From Lentisphaerota bacterium (GTDB lineage: Bacteria; Verrucomicrobiota; Lentisphaeria; Victivallales; Victivallaceae), in NCBI GenBank assembly GCA_015061605.1, contig SUWH01000001.1, positions 62,001-126,000 of the forward strand: 64,000 nt of DNA, in the 5' to 3' direction. This document shows, one piece after another, positions 45,621-57,741 of this stretch. Position 1 is the first letter of the stretch. Each line of letters begins with the position of its first letter. The position numbers and the translations under genes were made by a program. The notes under the pieces are model-generated. The model saw only the letters and a program-made list of their open reading frames with translations. It made no database searches and was not told where the DNA came from.

Positions 45621-45665
45621 TCTGCCCTCCGGAGTTTTGGCGGGCAGATGCAAAACTGGATCTGC
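45621..45665 (+). promoter_or_regulatory. Mutually exclusive stem pairings in the rpoB leader
   Basis: The segment GGGCAGAT (45642-45649) can pair upstream with TCTGCCC (45621-45627, 7 bp) or downstream with ATCTGC (45660-45665, 6 bp). The downstream arm shares its last two bases with the stem of the first repeat hairpin. Such competing pairings are typical of attenuators, but chance is possible in a short GC-containing leader. Confidence 0.35.
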
Positions 45666-45858
45666 GGTGTGGACTTTTTGCCGTGTTTCCAGTAAATTTT
45701 TCCCGGTATGGTGTGGTTTTTTGCCATGGCGGGAGAGCAAATTGAATAGTTGCGGTGTGGTTTTTTGCCGCCTTTTCAATAAAAATTCCCGGTGCGGTGT
45801 GGTTTTTTGCCGGCAGGGAAAATCTTATGCAGGTGAGCGATGTGGATTTTTGTCGCTG
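45664..45858 (+). repeat. Five-copy hairpin repeat array in the rplL-rpoB leader
   Basis: Five degenerate copies of a ~20-base unit occur at 45664, 45708, 45752, 45794 and 45837, spaced 44, 44, 42 and 43 bases. Each has a loop TGTGGTTTTTTG (variants A/AC in the middle) closed by a short stem. Stems differ but keep pairing: GCGG/CCGT, ATGG/CCAT, GCGG/CCGC, (G)CGG/CCG(G), AGCGA/TCGCT. A related hairpin GTACTG-TAAATTTTTTG-CAGTAC follows at 45893-45915. The full 494-base gap (45562-46055) has no gene. The rest of it, up to the rpoB ribosome-binding site, holds only a small AGCAG-TTTT-CTGCT stem. Confidence 0.75.
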
Positions 45859-46055
45859 CCTCCGGTTCCGATGTCTGCGGACAGCCGTTACTGTACTGTA
45901 AATTTTTTGCAGTACGGACAACGTTTGTCGGCGGAGGTCGGTTGTTTTGTCTAAAGACTATGGTTTTCCGCAGAAAATTGTTGAAAAAATCAGCAGTTTT
46001 CTGCTTTGATGTGTAAAATATTTTTTAAAAAATAACAACTACAGGAAAAGTACAA

Positions 46056-49000
46056 GTGGAACGGAAAAGTTTTGGAAAACTCCGCGATGTTCTGGAGATG
46101 CCTGATTTGATCGCACTTCAGGTCGATTCCTACGACAATTTTCTGCAGCGTTACGTCCCCCCTGCCGAACGTAAACGTCAGGGCCTGCAGGAAGTTTTCA
46201 TGGAAATCTTCCCGATCGAAAGTTTCGACAAACAGACTTCACTGGAATTTGTCTCCTATGAAATCGGTGAATGCCCCGAACAGAAAAGCAATGTCATCGA
46301 CTGCATCAAAGACGGCAAGATCTACGATGCCCCGCTTCATGTGAATTTTCTGCTCAAGACCGAAAAGGGTGAATTCGCCGACAAGGTCTTCATGGGCGAT
46401 ATCCCCATCATGACCGAGCAGGGTACTTTTATTATCAACGGTGCCGAACGTGTTATCATCAGCCAGCTGCACCGCAGCCCCGGCATCTGCTTTGAAAAGA
46501 CCCGGCACACCTCCGGCCGCACCCTTTACAGCTACCGGGTCATTCCCGATCGCGGTTCCTGGATGGATGTGCAGTTTGATACCAGCGGCTGCATCTGGAT
46601 CTATCTTGACCGCCGCCGCCGCCGCCGGAAATTCTATATCACCACTTTCCTCCGCGCCATCGGTTATCCGACCAACCGCGACATCCTCAAAGAGTTCTAT
46701 CCGCTGAAGAAATTCACCATTTCCCAGCTGCTCAAAGAAAAAGATCTTTCCAAGTTCTACACCATTGACGATGTTACCAATGCCGCCGACGAAGTCATCG
46801 TCAGTGAGCCGGTGCAGCTCAATGAAAAGATCCTTGCCGATATGCAGGATGGCGGTATCAGCGAAGTCGAACTGGCGATCGTTCCGCCCAAGGAAGATTA
46901 TATCTTTGCCAGCTTGCGTAAAGATCCCGCCCGCGATGAAGAAGATGCTCTCAAAGAGATCTACCGCCGTATGCGTCCCGGTGATCCGCTCAATCTGGGT
47001 AACGCCAAACTGCTCATCAAGCGTCTGTTCTTTGACAACCGCCGCTATGATCTGGGCGCAGTCGGCCGTTACAAACTCAACGAACGGCTCAAACTTGACA
47101 TCCCGATGGATGTCCGTACCCTCGATCCGCGCGATCTGATGGCTGCGACCAAGATGCTTATCGATCTGCATCACACCAACGGTCAGGTCGATGATATCGA
47201 CCATCTCGGCGCCCGCCGTGTCCGTACCGTCGGTGAATTGCTCCAGAACCAGTGCCGTGCCGGTCTGTTGCGTACCGAACGTCTCATCCGTGAACGTATG
47301 ACCTACGATGATGCGGATATGACTCCGTCCAAGCTGATCAATCCGAAGACCTTTGCCGGTGTTATCCGCGACTTCTTCGCCCGCAGTCAGCTTTCCCAGT
47401 TCATGGATCAGACCAACCCGTTGAGCGAATTGACCAACAAGCGCCGTTTCTCAGCGTTGGGCCCCGGCGGTTTGAGCCGTGACCGTGCCGGATTTGAAGT
47501 CCGTGACGTTCACTCCAGCCACTACGGCCGTATCTGTCCGATCGAAACTCCGGAAGGTCCGAACATCGGTCTTATTTCTTCCATGTCGCTCTACGCGATC
47601 ATCAACGAATACGGTTTCCTCGAAACCCCCTACCGCAAGGTGGTTGACGGTCAGGTCACCGAACAGATCGACTATCTGACCGCTGATAAGGAAGAACAGT
47701 TTGTCATCGCCCAGGCCAACGCGCTGCTGGATGAAAACAACCGCTTTGTCCGTCCGATGATCATGTGCCGTAAGGCCGGTGAATCCGGCGAGCATCCGCG
47801 GGAAGAGGTCCAGTATATGGACGTTTCTCCGAAACAGCTCGTCAGCGCCGCTGCCGGCATCATCCCCTTCCTTGAACACGACGACGCCAACCGTGCGTTG
47901 ATGGGTTCAAACATGCAGCGTCAGGCGGTTTCCCTGCTCAATCCGGAATCCCCCTATGTCGGTACCGGTTTGGAAAAACGCATCGCCCGCGACTCCCGCG
48001 CCGTGGTTATCGCCCGTGAGGATGGCGTGGTCGCCGAAGTAAACAGCGAACGCATCGTTGTCACCCCCGATGGTTCACTTCCCACTGAAGAAAACCCCGG
48101 ACGCACCTACCGCCTTTACAAATATCTGCGCAGCAATGCCGGTACCTGTATCAACCAGCGTCCCCGCGTCCACAGCGGCGATGTGGTGAAAAAAGGCGAC
48201 TTGCTCGCCGACGGCGCCGCTACCCATCAGGGAGAACTTGCTCTCGGCCGCAACGTGTTGGTCGCTTTCATGCCCTGGTGCGGATACAACTTTGAAGACG
48301 CTATCATCGTCAGCGAACGTCTGGTGAAAGAAGATACCTACACCAGTATTCACGTTGATGAGTTTGAAATCACCAGCCGCGATACCAAGCTCGGTCCGGA
48401 AGAGATCACCCGCGATATTCCCAACGTCGGTGAAGATGCCCTGCGCAATCTCGACAGCCGCGGTATCGTTATCGAAGGTGCTGAAGTCAAACCCGGTGAT
48501 ATCCTCGTCGGTAAGATCACTCCCAAGAGCGAAACTGAACTCGCTCCGGAAGAACGTCTGCTCCGTGCCATCTTCGGTGAAAAAGCTGCTGATGTCAAAG
48601 ATTCCAGCTTGACCGTTTCCAGCGGCAAGGGCGGTATCGTTATGGATATCCGCATCGATTATGCCAAAGAGCAGCCTGTCCGCGGCGGCATGACCAAAGC
48701 TGACAAGAAGAACCAGGAACGTCAGATCCGCAACGATTACCGCGAAGCGTACAATGATCTCGTTGAAGAACTCACCGGTCGCCTCTGTGATGCGCTCCTC
48801 GGCTTGAAGCTCAAGAATCCGATCATTGACGGTGCTGACGAAAACGGTAAAGTTCTGGTTCCCGCCAACCGCAAGATCACCCGCAGCCCGCTGCAGAAAC
48901 TTGCGGCTCACTACAACAGCTGGACCATGGAAGATTGCGAACAGAAATCTGCCATCGCCGCCATCATCGACTCTTTCAAACCCCAGTTTGAGGAAAATGA

Positions 49001-49865
49001 GGCCCGTCTGCACAACCTCGGTAATGACAATCCCGATCAGAATACCAATGGCACCATCCGCCGGGTCAAAGTCTATGTCGCCTGCAAACGCAAGCTTCAG
49101 GTCGGTGACAAGATGGCCGGCCGCCACGGTAACAAAGGTATCGTTTCCCGTATCGTCCCCGTTGAAGATATGCCGTTCCTCGAAGACGGTACTCCGGTCG
49201 ACATCGTGTTGAACCCGCTCGGCGTGCCGAGCCGTATGAATATCGGTCAGGTTTTGGAAACCCACCTCGGCTGGGCTGCCAAAATGCTCGGTATCAAAGT
49301 CGCGACCCCGGTCTTCGATGGTGTTACGGAAGAGATGATCGTTGACCTCATGGGCAAAGCCAATGAGAAGTTCGCCGAAGAAAACGGCAAGAACTATCAC
49401 TGGGGATTTGTCAAACAGGAAGACGGTTCCTATGTGTACGATGGTAAGGCCGATGTCTTTGACGGACGTACCGGTGACCGCTTCGATCAGCGCGTCATGG
49501 TCGGTCAGATCTACATGCTCAAACTTGACCACCTGGTCGCCAACAAGATCCACGCCCGTGCCGTCGGCCCCTATTCGCTGGTCACCCAGCAGCCGTTGGG
49601 CGGTAAAGCGCAGCACGGCGGTCAGCGTTTCGGAGAAATGGAGGTCTGGGCGCTTGAAGCGTACGGTGCAGCCTACACGCTGCAGGAAATGCTTACGGTC
49701 AAGTCTGACGATGTCGGCGGCCGTTCCAGAATCTATGAGTCGATCGTCAAAGGTCACAACGTGCTGTCTGCCGGACGTCCGGAATCTTTCAACGTGTTGA
49801 TGAAAGAAATGCAGAGTCTCGGTCTTGATATCCGCACCGTCCGTGACGGCGGCGAAGAACGGTAA
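46056..49865 (+). CDS. rpoB: DNA-directed RNA polymerase beta subunit
   Basis: A 1269-residue beta subunit. GTG start at 46056 with AGGA nine bases upstream. Typical blocks include [36 protein letters not shown], and near the C-terminus [15 protein letters not shown] and [20 protein letters not shown]. In the rifampicin cluster the sequence [12 protein letters not shown] has Asn461 (AAC at 47436-47438) where E. coli has His526; other key positions (Q513, D516, S531 equivalents) are conserved. rpoC follows after 25 bases. Confidence 0.98.
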   Translation: MERKSFGKLRDVLEMPDLIALQVDSYDNFLQRYVPPAERKRQGLQEVFMEIFPIESFDKQTSLEFVSYEIGECPEQKSNVIDCIKDGKIYDAPLHVNFLLKTEKGEFADKVFMGDIPIMTEQGTFIINGAERVIISQLHRSPGICFEKTRHTSGRTLYSYRVIPDRGSWMDVQFDTSGCIWIYLDRRRRRRKFYITTFLRAIGYPTNRDILKEFYPLKKFTISQLLKEKDLSKFYTIDDVTNAADEVIVSEPVQLNEKILADMQDGGISEVELAIVPPKEDYIFASLRKDPARDEEDALKEIYRRMRPGDPLNLGNAKLLIKRLFFDNRRYDLGAVGRYKLNERLKLDIPMDVRTLDPRDLMAATKMLIDLHHTNGQVDDIDHLGARRVRTVGELLQNQCRAGLLRTERLIRERMTYDDADMTPSKLINPKTFAGVIRDFFARSQLSQFMDQTNPLSELTNKRRFSALGPGGLSRDRAGFEVRDVHSSHYGRICPIETPEGPNIGLISSMSLYAIINEYGFLETPYRKVVDGQVTEQIDYLTADKEEQFVIAQANALLDENNRFVRPMIMCRKAGESGEHPREEVQYMDVSPKQLVSAAAGIIPFLEHDDANRALMGSNMQRQAVSLLNPESPYVGTGLEKRIARDSRAVVIAREDGVVAEVNSERIVVTPDGSLPTEENPGRTYRLYKYLRSNAGTCINQRPRVHSGDVVKKGDLLADGAATHQGELALGRNVLVAFMPWCGYNFEDAIIVSERLVKEDTYTSIHVDEFEITSRDTKLGPEEITRDIPNVGEDALRNLDSRGIVIEGAEVKPGDILVGKITPKSETELAPEERLLRAIFGEKAADVKDSSLTVSSGKGGIVMDIRIDYAKEQPVRGGMTKADKKNQERQIRNDYREAYNDLVEELTGRLCDALLGLKLKNPIIDGADENGKVLVPANRKITRSPLQKLAAHYNSWTMEDCEQKSAIAAIIDSFKPQFEENEARLHNLGNDNPDQNTNGTIRRVKVYVACKRKLQVGDKMAGRHGNKGIVSRIVPVEDMPFLEDGTPVDIVLNPLGVPSRMNIGQVLETHLGWAAKMLGIKVATPVFDGVTEEMIVDLMGKANEKFAEENGKNYHWGFVKQEDGSYVYDGKADVFDGRTGDRFDQRVMVGQIYMLKLDHLVANKIHARAVGPYSLVTQQPLGGKAQHGGQRFGEMEVWALEAYGAAYTLQEMLTVKSDDVGGRSRIYESIVKGHNVLSAGRPESFNVLMKEMQSLGLDIRTVRDGGEER

Positions 49866-49890
49866 TTAAATTTCGAGGGAGGACTGAACC

Positions 49891-52800
49891 TTGATTGACA
49901 ATACTTATGCTTATCGTGAACTGCTCGGCAAAGAAGCCGGCACTTCATTCGGTGCGATCTCCATCAGTGTCGCCTCTCCGGATGTGATCCGGAGCTGGTC
50001 GCACGGCGAGATCAAGAATCCTGAAACCATTAACTACCGTTCTCTCAAACCGGAGAAGGGCGGACTTTTCTGCGAACGCATTTTCGGACCCACCCGGGAC
50101 TGGGAATGTAACTGCGGAAAGTACAAACGCATCAAGCACAAAGGCGTTATCTGCGACCGTTGCGGTGTTGAAGTCACCCAGGCCAAAGTGCGCCGTGAAC
50201 GCATGGGCCATATTGAACTCGCCGTTCCGGTGAGCCACATCTGGTTTTTCAAGTGTATGCCCAGCCGCATCGGTCTGATGCTGGATATGACCGGCAAACA
50301 GTTGGAAAAGGTTCTTTATTATGAAGAATATGCTGTTACCGATCCCGGTGACACTCCGCTGGAAAAAGGTCAGGTTCTGACCGAGGTCGATTACTGGCAG
50401 GCCCGTGAAGACTACGGCGATGCCTTTGTCGCCGATATGGGTGCGCCCGCGATCAAGGCGCTGCTTGAAGACATCAACCTGGAAGATATGCGCAACCAGT
50501 TGGAAGCCGAACTTGCCACCACCGGCAACAAAGCTCTGCGCAAGAAATTTTCCAAACGTCTCCGTCTGGTCGAAGGCTTCATCGCCAGCAATTCCCGTCC
50601 GGAATATATGATGATGTCGGTGCTTCCGGTCATCCCGCCGGATCTGCGTCCGCTGGTTCCGTTGGAAGGCGGCCGTTTCGCCACCAGTGACCTCAACGAC
50701 CTTTACCGCCGCGTCATCAACCGCAACAACCGGTTGAAAAACCTGCTTCAGCTCCGCACTCCGGAAGTTATTATCCGCAATGAAAAGCGCATGCTTCAGG
50801 AAGCGGTCGACTCCCTGATGGACAACGGCCGTCACGGCCGTATCGTCACCGGTGCCGGCAACCGCCCCCTCAAGAGCCTGTCTGATATGCTCAAAGGTAA
50901 ACAGGGCCGTTTCCGTCAGAACCTGCTGGGTAAACGTGTCGACTACTCCGGCCGTTCGGTGATCGTTGTCGGTCCGGAATTGAAGATCCACCAGTGCGGT
51001 CTGCCCAAAAAGATGGCGATGATCCTCTTTGAACCCTTTATCATCCGTCACCTCAAAGGTCGTGGCTATGCCCACACCGTCCGCGGTGCCAAGAAGATGA
51101 TCGAACGCGGTGAACCCGTCGTCTGGGATATCCTCGATGAAGTGACCAAGGGACATCCGGTCATGCTCAACCGTGCGCCTACCTTGCACCGTTTGAGTAT
51201 CCAGGCGTTTGACCCGGTTCTTATCGAAGGTTCCGCCATCCGTCTGCACCCGTTGGTCTGTACTGCGTACAACGCTGACTTCGACGGTGACCAGATGGCT
51301 GTTCACGTGCCGCTTTCAAACGAAGCGCAGATGGAGACCAAGCTGCTGATGCTTTCTCCCAACAACATCTTCTCTCCCGCCAACGGTAAACCGATCGCTT
51401 CACCGACCCACGATATCACGCTCGGCAGCTACTATCTTACGATTGAACCGCTGAAAAAACCTGCCAAGCTCTATCGCGATTACTATGAAGTGCTTTATGC
51501 CATGCAGGCCGGATTCCTGAAGATCCATGATCCGGTCCGTATCCCCAACCCCGACTACGGTCGTGATACCATTTACGGTGATAAGGATTCACGCTTCATC
51601 ACCACCACTCCGGGACGTTGCCTTTTCAACGAGATCTGGGACAAGCGTCTTGGATTCTACAACAGCGTTGCCAAAAAGAAAAGTCTGGGTAAACTTATCA
51701 GTGATTCCTATGAAGTTGCCGGTCATGAAGCTACCATCAAGCTGCTGGATGATCTGAAAGATCTCGGTTACAAGCACTCCACGCTCGCCGGACTTTCCAT
51801 CTCCATCGCCGACTTGAAGGTCCCCGAAGCTAAAGTCGAAATCATCGACAATGCCCGCGCCCAGATCGACGAAGTTCTCAAACAGTATGCCAACGGTATG
51901 CTGACCGACGGTGAACGTCACAAAAAGGTCATCGATATCTGGACCCAGGCTGGTGACGCGGTCAAAAATGAACTTTTTGAAAGCTTGGAAGAAGCCAGCC
52001 GCCGCGGCGAAGTCAACCCGGTTTACGCGATGATGGATTCCGGTGCCCGAGGCAGCAAAGATCAGATCAAACAGCTCGCCGGTATGCGCGGTTTGATGGC
52101 CAAACCGAATGGTGACATTATCGAACGTCCGATCATCTCCAACTTCCGTGAAGGACTTTCGGTGCTGGAATACTTCATCTCCACCCACGGTGCCCGTAAA
52201 GGTTTGGCTGATACCGCGTTGAAAACCGCGGACTCCGGTTACATGACCCGCCGTCTGGTCGACGTCGCCCAGGATGTCATCTGCCGCGAATATGACTGCG
52301 GAACCAGCAAAGGTGTCTGGACCAGTGCCATTGTCGAAGGTGACGAAGTCCAGATGCCGCTGCGCGACCGTCTGATCGGCCGTTACAGCGCTCAGGATAT
52401 CCGCGACCCGGCATACAACGACGGCCGCATGATCATCCGTGCCGGTGAAGAATTCACTCCGGAAATCGCTGATCTCATTGAGAAACGCGGTATTCTTAAA
52501 GTGTTGATCCGTTCCGCGCTCACCTGTGAAACTCTCCACGGTCTCTGCGTCAAATGCTACGGCAAAAACCTTGCCAGCGACCGCGAAGCCCGCCCCGGTG
52601 ATGCTCTCGGTATCATTGCCGCCCAGTCCATCGGTGAACCCGGTACCCAGCTTACCATGCGTACCTTCCACATCGGCGGTACCGCGTCTGCTGCTTACAA
52701 ACAGCCGGTCATTTCCGCGCGTCACGCCGGTAAGATCAAGCTGTTGAATGTCCGTACTGTGGTCAACCAGAAGGGCAAGACCGTTGTGGTCAACAAAAAC

Positions 52801-54240
52801 GGCTGCGTCATCATCTATGATCCGGAAAAAGCCAAGGCTGCCGAAGACAAGGCCCGTGCCGCATTGGAAGCTGAAGCCGCTATTCTGGGCATGATGCGCA
52901 AGGATTATGACTTCACCGAAGATGCCATTATCGAAGCCGAACTTGAACGTTATGACCTTGAACCCGGTTCGATCCTTGATCTCGGTGACGGCGATCTTGT
53001 TAAAGCCAATGAGGCCTTTGTCCGCTGGGAACCTGACCACGTGCCTATTATTATTGAAGAAAGCGGTGTGGTCGAACTTACCGACCTGGTCGAAGGTGTC
53101 ACCATTCAGAAGCAGAAACGCGGCAGTGGTTCCGGTGACCAGGGTACGGTTATGGAACACCGTGACGACCTGCACCCGCAGATCACCGTCAAGGATGCTG
53201 AAGACAATCTGCTTTCCAACTATCCGCTTCCTGCCGGTGCTGTGTTGATGGTCAAAAACGGAGCAAAAGTCACTCCGGGTATGGTCGTCGCCCGTGTGCC
53301 GCGTCAGTCCGCCAAAAACAAAGACATCACCGGTGGTTTGCCGCGTATTGCCGAATTGTTTGAAGCCCGTATGCCCAAGGATGTCGCTGAAATCGCCAAG
53401 ATCGACGGTTTCGTTGAAGTCGACAAACTGGTGCGCGGCAAACGGCAGCTGGTCATCAAAGACCCGGTTTCCGGTATGACTGAAGAACACAACGCCATTC
53501 CGCTGCACAAACATTTGGCAGTGAGCAAAGGCGACTTTGTACACAAGGGACAGAAACTTACTGAAGGTTCCATTGTTCCGCACGCATTGCTCGAGGTTTG
53601 CGGTATTCATGAGTTGCAGCGCCATCTGGTCGACGAGATCCAGCTGGTGTACCGCGCCCAGGGTGTGGAAATCAGCGACAAGCACGTTGAGATCATCATC
53701 CGTCAGATGATGCAGAAAGTGCGGATCACCGATCCGGGACAGACTCCGTATCTGGTCGGCGAACAGCCTGACCGGGTGGAATTCAACCGGATCAACCGCG
53801 AAGTGAGTGCCCGCGGCGAACGTCCGGCAGAAGCCGAACCGGTGCTGCTCGGTATCACCAAAGCGGCTCTGGAAACCGAAAGTTTCATCTCCGCCGCCAG
53901 CTTCCAGGATACCACCCGTATCCTTACTGAAGCTGCTACGATGGGTAAAGTCGACCGTTTGGCCGGTTTCAAAGAAAACGTCATTACCGGACATCTCATT
54001 CCTGCCGGTACCGGTGCCGCCAAGTTCCAGAATCTCCGTCTGAAATATCTGGGCACCGAGATCGAACCGGAACTCCCGGCGCAGGAAGAAGCCCCGCGCT
54101 CCTATGATGATGTCGCCGCCGAATGGCGCGATGCCGATGGGGCTGATGATGAGTTCCCCGAGGAGACCACTGAAGTGGTTTTCGATGAGGAAGAACTTGA
54201 CGGTTTCGGCGAAACTGACGCAGGAATCGATGAAAATTGA
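49891..54240 (+). CDS. rpoC: DNA-directed RNA polymerase beta' subunit
   Basis: A 1449-residue beta' subunit starting at TTG 49891 with GGAGG eight bases before. The N-terminal zinc ribbon is [20 protein letters not shown]. The catalytic NADFDGD is at residues 461-467, binding the active-site Mg with three Asp. A second zinc site is [13 protein letters not shown]. The C-terminus ends in an unusually acidic tail of about 50 residues (runs of E and D). A terminator follows, separating it from rpsL. Confidence 0.98.
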   Translation: MIDNTYAYRELLGKEAGTSFGAISISVASPDVIRSWSHGEIKNPETINYRSLKPEKGGLFCERIFGPTRDWECNCGKYKRIKHKGVICDRCGVEVTQAKVRRERMGHIELAVPVSHIWFFKCMPSRIGLMLDMTGKQLEKVLYYEEYAVTDPGDTPLEKGQVLTEVDYWQAREDYGDAFVADMGAPAIKALLEDINLEDMRNQLEAELATTGNKALRKKFSKRLRLVEGFIASNSRPEYMMMSVLPVIPPDLRPLVPLEGGRFATSDLNDLYRRVINRNNRLKNLLQLRTPEVIIRNEKRMLQEAVDSLMDNGRHGRIVTGAGNRPLKSLSDMLKGKQGRFRQNLLGKRVDYSGRSVIVVGPELKIHQCGLPKKMAMILFEPFIIRHLKGRGYAHTVRGAKKMIERGEPVVWDILDEVTKGHPVMLNRAPTLHRLSIQAFDPVLIEGSAIRLHPLVCTAYNADFDGDQMAVHVPLSNEAQMETKLLMLSPNNIFSPANGKPIASPTHDITLGSYYLTIEPLKKPAKLYRDYYEVLYAMQAGFLKIHDPVRIPNPDYGRDTIYGDKDSRFITTTPGRCLFNEIWDKRLGFYNSVAKKKSLGKLISDSYEVAGHEATIKLLDDLKDLGYKHSTLAGLSISIADLKVPEAKVEIIDNARAQIDEVLKQYANGMLTDGERHKKVIDIWTQAGDAVKNELFESLEEASRRGEVNPVYAMMDSGARGSKDQIKQLAGMRGLMAKPNGDIIERPIISNFREGLSVLEYFISTHGARKGLADTALKTADSGYMTRRLVDVAQDVICREYDCGTSKGVWTSAIVEGDEVQMPLRDRLIGRYSAQDIRDPAYNDGRMIIRAGEEFTPEIADLIEKRGILKVLIRSALTCETLHGLCVKCYGKNLASDREARPGDALGIIAAQSIGEPGTQLTMRTFHIGGTASAAYKQPVISARHAGKIKLLNVRTVVNQKGKTVVVNKNGCVIIYDPEKAKAAEDKARAALEAEAAILGMMRKDYDFTEDAIIEAELERYDLEPGSILDLGDGDLVKANEAFVRWEPDHVPIIIEESGVVELTDLVEGVTIQKQKRGSGSGDQGTVMEHRDDLHPQITVKDAEDNLLSNYPLPAGAVLMVKNGAKVTPGMVVARVPRQSAKNKDITGGLPRIAELFEARMPKDVAEIAKIDGFVEVDKLVRGKRQLVIKDPVSGMTEEHNAIPLHKHLAVSKGDFVHKGQKLTEGSIVPHALLEVCGIHELQRHLVDEIQLVYRAQGVEISDKHVEIIIRQMMQKVRITDPGQTPYLVGEQPDRVEFNRINREVSARGERPAEAEPVLLGITKAALETESFISAASFQDTTRILTEAATMGKVDRLAGFKENVITGHLIPAGTGAAKFQNLRLKYLGTEIEPELPAQEEAPRSYDDVAAEWRDADGADDEFPEETTEVVFDEEELDGFGETDAGIDEN

Positions 54241-54266
54241 GGTTTTTTGAGTAAAATTTCAATATC

Positions 54267-54307
54267 GGATTTGAAAATAGCACAAAGTTGTGCTATTTTA
54301 TAAATCC
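54267..54307 (+). terminator. Terminator between rpoC and rpsL
   Basis: An 11-bp perfect stem AAAATAGCACA (54274-54284) with TGTGCTATTTT (54289-54299), extended outward by GGATTT/AAATCC. The descending arm ends in TTTT. It lies 27 bases after the rpoC stop. An AT-rich stretch after it (TTGATT around 54329, TATAAA around 54350, spacer about 15) may be the rpsL promoter. Confidence 0.65.
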
Positions 54308-54378
54308 GTCGATGTGTTGTGTTTGATTCGTAAGAGTTTTTTATATAAAGTGTAGAGTAAAAAAATCAGGAAATTACC

Positions 54379-54780
54379 ATGCCGACAATCAATCAGCTGG
54401 TGCGTCTCGGACGCGAAGAGAAAGAAAAGAAAAGTAAATCAAAGGCGTTGACCGCCTGCCCGCAGCGCCGTGGCGTCTGCTTGCAGGTTACGACCCGTAC
54501 CCCGAAAAAGCCGAACTCGGCGTTGCGCAAGATCGCCCGTGTGCGTCTGACCAACGGTCAGGAAGTTACCGCTTACATCGGCGGTGAAGGTCACAACCTT
54601 CAGGAACACTCCGTGGTTCTGGTCAAAGGCGGCCGTGTCCGTGACCTTCCCGGTGTGCGTTACCACATCGTCCGCGGTTCTCTGGACAGCCTCGGTGTTG
54701 ACAAACGCCGTCAGGGCCGTTCCAAATACGGTGCCAAACGCCCGAAACCGGGTGCCGAAGACGCTAAAAAGAAAAAATAA
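54379..54780 (+). CDS. rpsL: 30S ribosomal protein S12
   Basis: S12 lines the decoding site. 133 residues, with [20 protein letters not shown] (Lys43 conserved) and [19 protein letters not shown]. The next loop reads [11 protein letters not shown]: residue 88 is Arg (CGT at 54640-54642), where most bacteria have Lys (E. coli Lys88 counting Met). Lys-to-Arg here confers streptomycin resistance in mycobacteria. rpsG follows after 18 bases. The C-terminus is lysine-rich. Confidence 0.97.
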   Translation: MPTINQLVRLGREEKEKKSKSKALTACPQRRGVCLQVTTRTPKKPNSALRKIARVRLTNGQEVTAYIGGEGHNLQEHSVVLVKGGRVRDLPGVRYHIVRGSLDSLGVDKRRQGRSKYGAKRPKPGAEDAKKKK

Positions 54781-54798
54781 TACGGGAGTAATCGTGCT

Positions 54799-55269
54799 AT
54801 GAGAAGACGTAGAGTCGTCAAGCGGGAGTTGACTCCCGATGTGAAGTACAACAGTTTGCTGGTCGCCCGGTTGATCAATACCATCATGACCCGCGGCAAA
54901 AAATCCACCGCCCAGGGCATTGTTTACAGTGCTTTTGAGCTGATGGAAGCCAAAAAGCCGGATATGCCGGCGATCGATATCTTTACCCAGGCGCTTGAAA
55001 ATGTCAAGCCCAAGGTCGAAGTCAAGAGCCGTCGTGTCGGCGGTGCCACCTATCAGGTGCCCATCGATGTCGATCCGGAACGTCAGGTCGCTCTGGCCAT
55101 GCGCTGGATCACCACCTATTCCCGCGGCCGCAAAGGCAAATCCATGGTCGAATCCCTCGCCGGTGAACTGCTGGATGCCTTCGACAACACCGGTGCTTCT
55201 GTGAAGAAAAAAGAAGACACCTTCAAAATGGCGCAGGCGAACAAGGCGTTCGCTCACTACCGCTGGTAA
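54799..55269 (+). CDS. rpsG: 30S ribosomal protein S7
   Basis: S7 nucleates assembly of the 30S head. 156 residues starting MRRRRVVKRELTPDVKYNS, with GGATYQVPIDVDPERQVALA and a C-terminal AQANKAFAHYRW. Standard str-operon position between rpsL and fusA. Confidence 0.97.
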   Translation: MRRRRVVKRELTPDVKYNSLLVARLINTIMTRGKKSTAQGIVYSAFELMEAKKPDMPAIDIFTQALENVKPKVEVKSRRVGGATYQVPIDVDPERQVALAMRWITTYSRGRKGKSMVESLAGELLDAFDNTGASVKKKEDTFKMAQANKAFAHYRW

Positions 55270-55287
55270 TCCGGGGCTGGTTTCACT

Positions 55288-57399
55288 ATGAACGACAAAG
55301 TATTTGCAGAGTCCCCGAACCGTCTGGTTCCGCTCCGTCAGGTGCGCAACATCGGTATTATGGCTCACATCGACGCCGGTAAGACCACTCTTACCGAGCG
55401 TATCCTTTACTATACCGGCAGAAACTACAAGATCGGTGATACCCACGAAGGTACCGCCACCATGGACTGGATGAAACAGGAACAGGAACGCGGTATCACC
55501 ATTACCTCCGCTGCCACCACCTGCTTCTGGGAGTTGAACGGTGTCAAGCATCGTGTCAACATCATCGACACTCCGGGACACGTCGACTTCACCGCTGAAG
55601 TTGAACGTTCTCTCCGTGTTTTGGACGGTGCTGTCGCTGTCTTCTGTTCCGTCGGTAAAGTCCAGCCCCAGACTGAAACCGTCTGGCGCCAGGCCCAGAA
55701 ATACGGCGTGCCCATCATTGCTTTGATCAACAAAATGGACCGTACCGGTGCCGATTTTGAAGGTGCGGTCGGTGAAATCAAGAGCAAACTCGGAGCCACC
55801 CCGATCCCGGTCACCATTCCGATCGGTAAAGAAAATGAATTCCGCGGCGTGATCGACGTTTTCGCCAACAAGGCGATCTACTTCGATGGCGACAACGGTG
55901 AAAAGATGCGCGTTGAAGAGGTTCCGGCTGATCTTCAGGATTACCGCGAACAGTTCTATCACGAAGGTCTGGAAGTTCTGGCTGAAGTCGATGACGAAGT
56001 CATGGAACTCTACCTCGAAGAGAAGACCCCCGATTATGATATGATCCAGGCCGCTCTCCGCCGCGCCACGCTGGCTGCCAAAGCGGTTCCCGTCTGCTGC
56101 GCTTCTGCGTTCAAAAAACGCGGTGTCCAGCCGCTGCTCGATGCGGTCGTCCGTTATCTGCCCTCTCCGGTCGACACCTGGGAAATTCAGGGTACTGATC
56201 CGGATACCGGTGCTGACAAGACCCGCCACGTCGGCGACAAGCAGCCGTTCAGCGCACTGGTCTTCAAGATCATGACCGACCCGTTCGTCGGTAAACTTTA
56301 CTATTTCCGTGTGTACTCCGGTGTTGCCCAGCAGGGTATGACCGTTTTCAACCCGCGTACCAATAAACGTGAACGTCTCGGCCGTCTGCTTCAGATGCAC
56401 GCCAACCAGCGTGAAGAACGTGACGAGATCTTCTCCGGTGATATCGCGGCTGCGGTCGGTTTGAAGAACGTTACCACCGGTGACACCATCTGCCTTGAAG
56501 ATGATCCCATCGTTCTGGAATCCATGAGCTTCCCCGAACCGGTTATCTCCATCGCTGTTGAACCCAACTCATCCGGCGACCGTGACAAACTTTCCAAAGG
56601 TTTGATTGCTCTTGCCGAAGAAGACCCGACCTTCCAGGTCCAGAGCAACGAAGAAACCGGACAGACCATCATCTCCGGTATGGGTGAGCTGCACCTCGAA
56701 ATCATTCTCGACCGTCTGGTCCGTGAATTCAAGGTCGAAGCTGCCACCGGTGCTCCGCAGGTCGCTTACCGTGAAGCCATCTGCAAACCGGCAACTTCCG
56801 ATATGAAGTTCGTCCGTCAGAGCGGTGGTCGCGGTCAGTATGGTCACTGTATCATCAATCTTATCCCGCAGGAACGCGGTGCCGGTATCACCGTTGAAAA
56901 CAAAGTCGTCGGCGGTAACATTCCCAAGGAATTTATCAAACCGATCGAAAACGGTATCCGTGAAGCTGCCGCCAGCGGTGTGCTCGCCGGTTATTCCGTG
57001 GTTGACTTCAAAATCGAAATCATTGACGGCAGCTATCACCCGGTAGACTCTTCGGAAATGGCGTTTAAGATCGCCGGTTCCATGGCATTCAAAGATGCCG
57101 CCAAAAAGGCCGGAATCGAGCTCCTTGAACCGATCATGAAGGTCGAATTGACCACTCCGGATGAAAACATGGGTGACCTTATCGGTGACTTGACCAGCCG
57201 TCGCGGTGCGATCGCCGAGATCAATGCCGGTGACAATGGTTTCACCCGGGTCAATGCCAATGTTCCGCTTGCCGAAATGTTCGGTTATGCCACAGCGATC
57301 CGTTCGCTGTCCCGCGGCCGTGCCTCTTATTCAATGGAGCCGGCGCACTTTGAGAAGGTTCCAAAGCAAGTTCAAGATAAAATCGTGGAGAAAAAGTAA
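55288..57399 (+). CDS. fusA: Elongation factor G
   Basis: EF-G is the GTPase that drives translocation. It is 703 residues with P-loop AHIDAGKT (26-33), [20 protein letters not shown] and [10 protein letters not shown], domain II, and a domain IV containing GGRGQYGHC and [11 protein letters not shown]. The stop lies four bases before the rpsJ ATG region with no tuf between, so the str and S10 operons are directly joined. Confidence 0.97.
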   Translation: MNDKVFAESPNRLVPLRQVRNIGIMAHIDAGKTTLTERILYYTGRNYKIGDTHEGTATMDWMKQEQERGITITSAATTCFWELNGVKHRVNIIDTPGHVDFTAEVERSLRVLDGAVAVFCSVGKVQPQTETVWRQAQKYGVPIIALINKMDRTGADFEGAVGEIKSKLGATPIPVTIPIGKENEFRGVIDVFANKAIYFDGDNGEKMRVEEVPADLQDYREQFYHEGLEVLAEVDDEVMELYLEEKTPDYDMIQAALRRATLAAKAVPVCCASAFKKRGVQPLLDAVVRYLPSPVDTWEIQGTDPDTGADKTRHVGDKQPFSALVFKIMTDPFVGKLYYFRVYSGVAQQGMTVFNPRTNKRERLGRLLQMHANQREERDEIFSGDIAAAVGLKNVTTGDTICLEDDPIVLESMSFPEPVISIAVEPNSSGDRDKLSKGLIALAEEDPTFQVQSNEETGQTIISGMGELHLEIILDRLVREFKVEAATGAPQVAYREAICKPATSDMKFVRQSGGRGQYGHCIINLIPQERGAGITVENKVVGGNIPKEFIKPIENGIREAAASGVLAGYSVVDFKIEIIDGSYHPVDSSEMAFKIAGSMAFKDAAKKAGIELLEPIMKVELTTPDENMGDLIGDLTSRRGAIAEINAGDNGFTRVNANVPLAEMFGYATAIRSLSRGRASYSMEPAHFEKVPKQVQDKIVEKK

Positions 57400-57402
57400 G
57401 TT

Positions 57403-57726
57403 ATGGCTACGGCAAAAAGTCAGCGTATCCGCATCCGGCTTCAGGCTTATGAACACCGGATCCTGGATCAGAGCGTTAACGAGATTTTGGATGCGGCCAA
57501 GCGTACCGGTGTTGTTGTCGCCGGTCCGATTCCGCTTCCGACCCGCATTGAGCGGTGGACGGTCAACCGTTCTCCCCATGTCGACAAAAAGTCCATGGAG
57601 CAGTTCGAAATCCGTACCCACAAGCGCATGCTGGACATCGTCAATCCCAATGCCCGCACCGTGGATGAGCTGAAAAAGCTCAATCTGCCCGCCGGTGTGG
57701 ATATTTCGATCAAAACGGGCTTCTGA
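57403..57726 (+). CDS. rpsJ: 30S ribosomal protein S10
   Basis: 107 residues with the S10 pattern [16 protein letters not shown] and [19 protein letters not shown]. It directly follows fusA. In E. coli the regulated S10 leader lies upstream of this gene; here the structured leader is downstream, before rplC. Confidence 0.97.
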   Translation: MATAKSQRIRIRLQAYEHRILDQSVNEILDAAKRTGVVVAGPIPLPTRIERWTVNRSPHVDKKSMEQFEIRTHKRMLDIVNPNARTVDELKKLNLPAGVDISIKTGF

Positions 57727-57741
57727 TAAACAGAAGTCCGG

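Noticed and set aside
45664-45858. CRISPR array
   Set aside because: Repeats are about 20 bases and degenerate, spacers of ~24 bases are partly related to each other, and no cas genes are nearby. Co-varying stems point to a structured element instead.
48075-49757. 560-codon minus-strand open frame
   Set aside because: A shadow of rpoB.
51589-53994. 801-codon minus-strand open frame
   Set aside because: A shadow of rpoC with no recognisable domains; rpoC itself is unambiguous.
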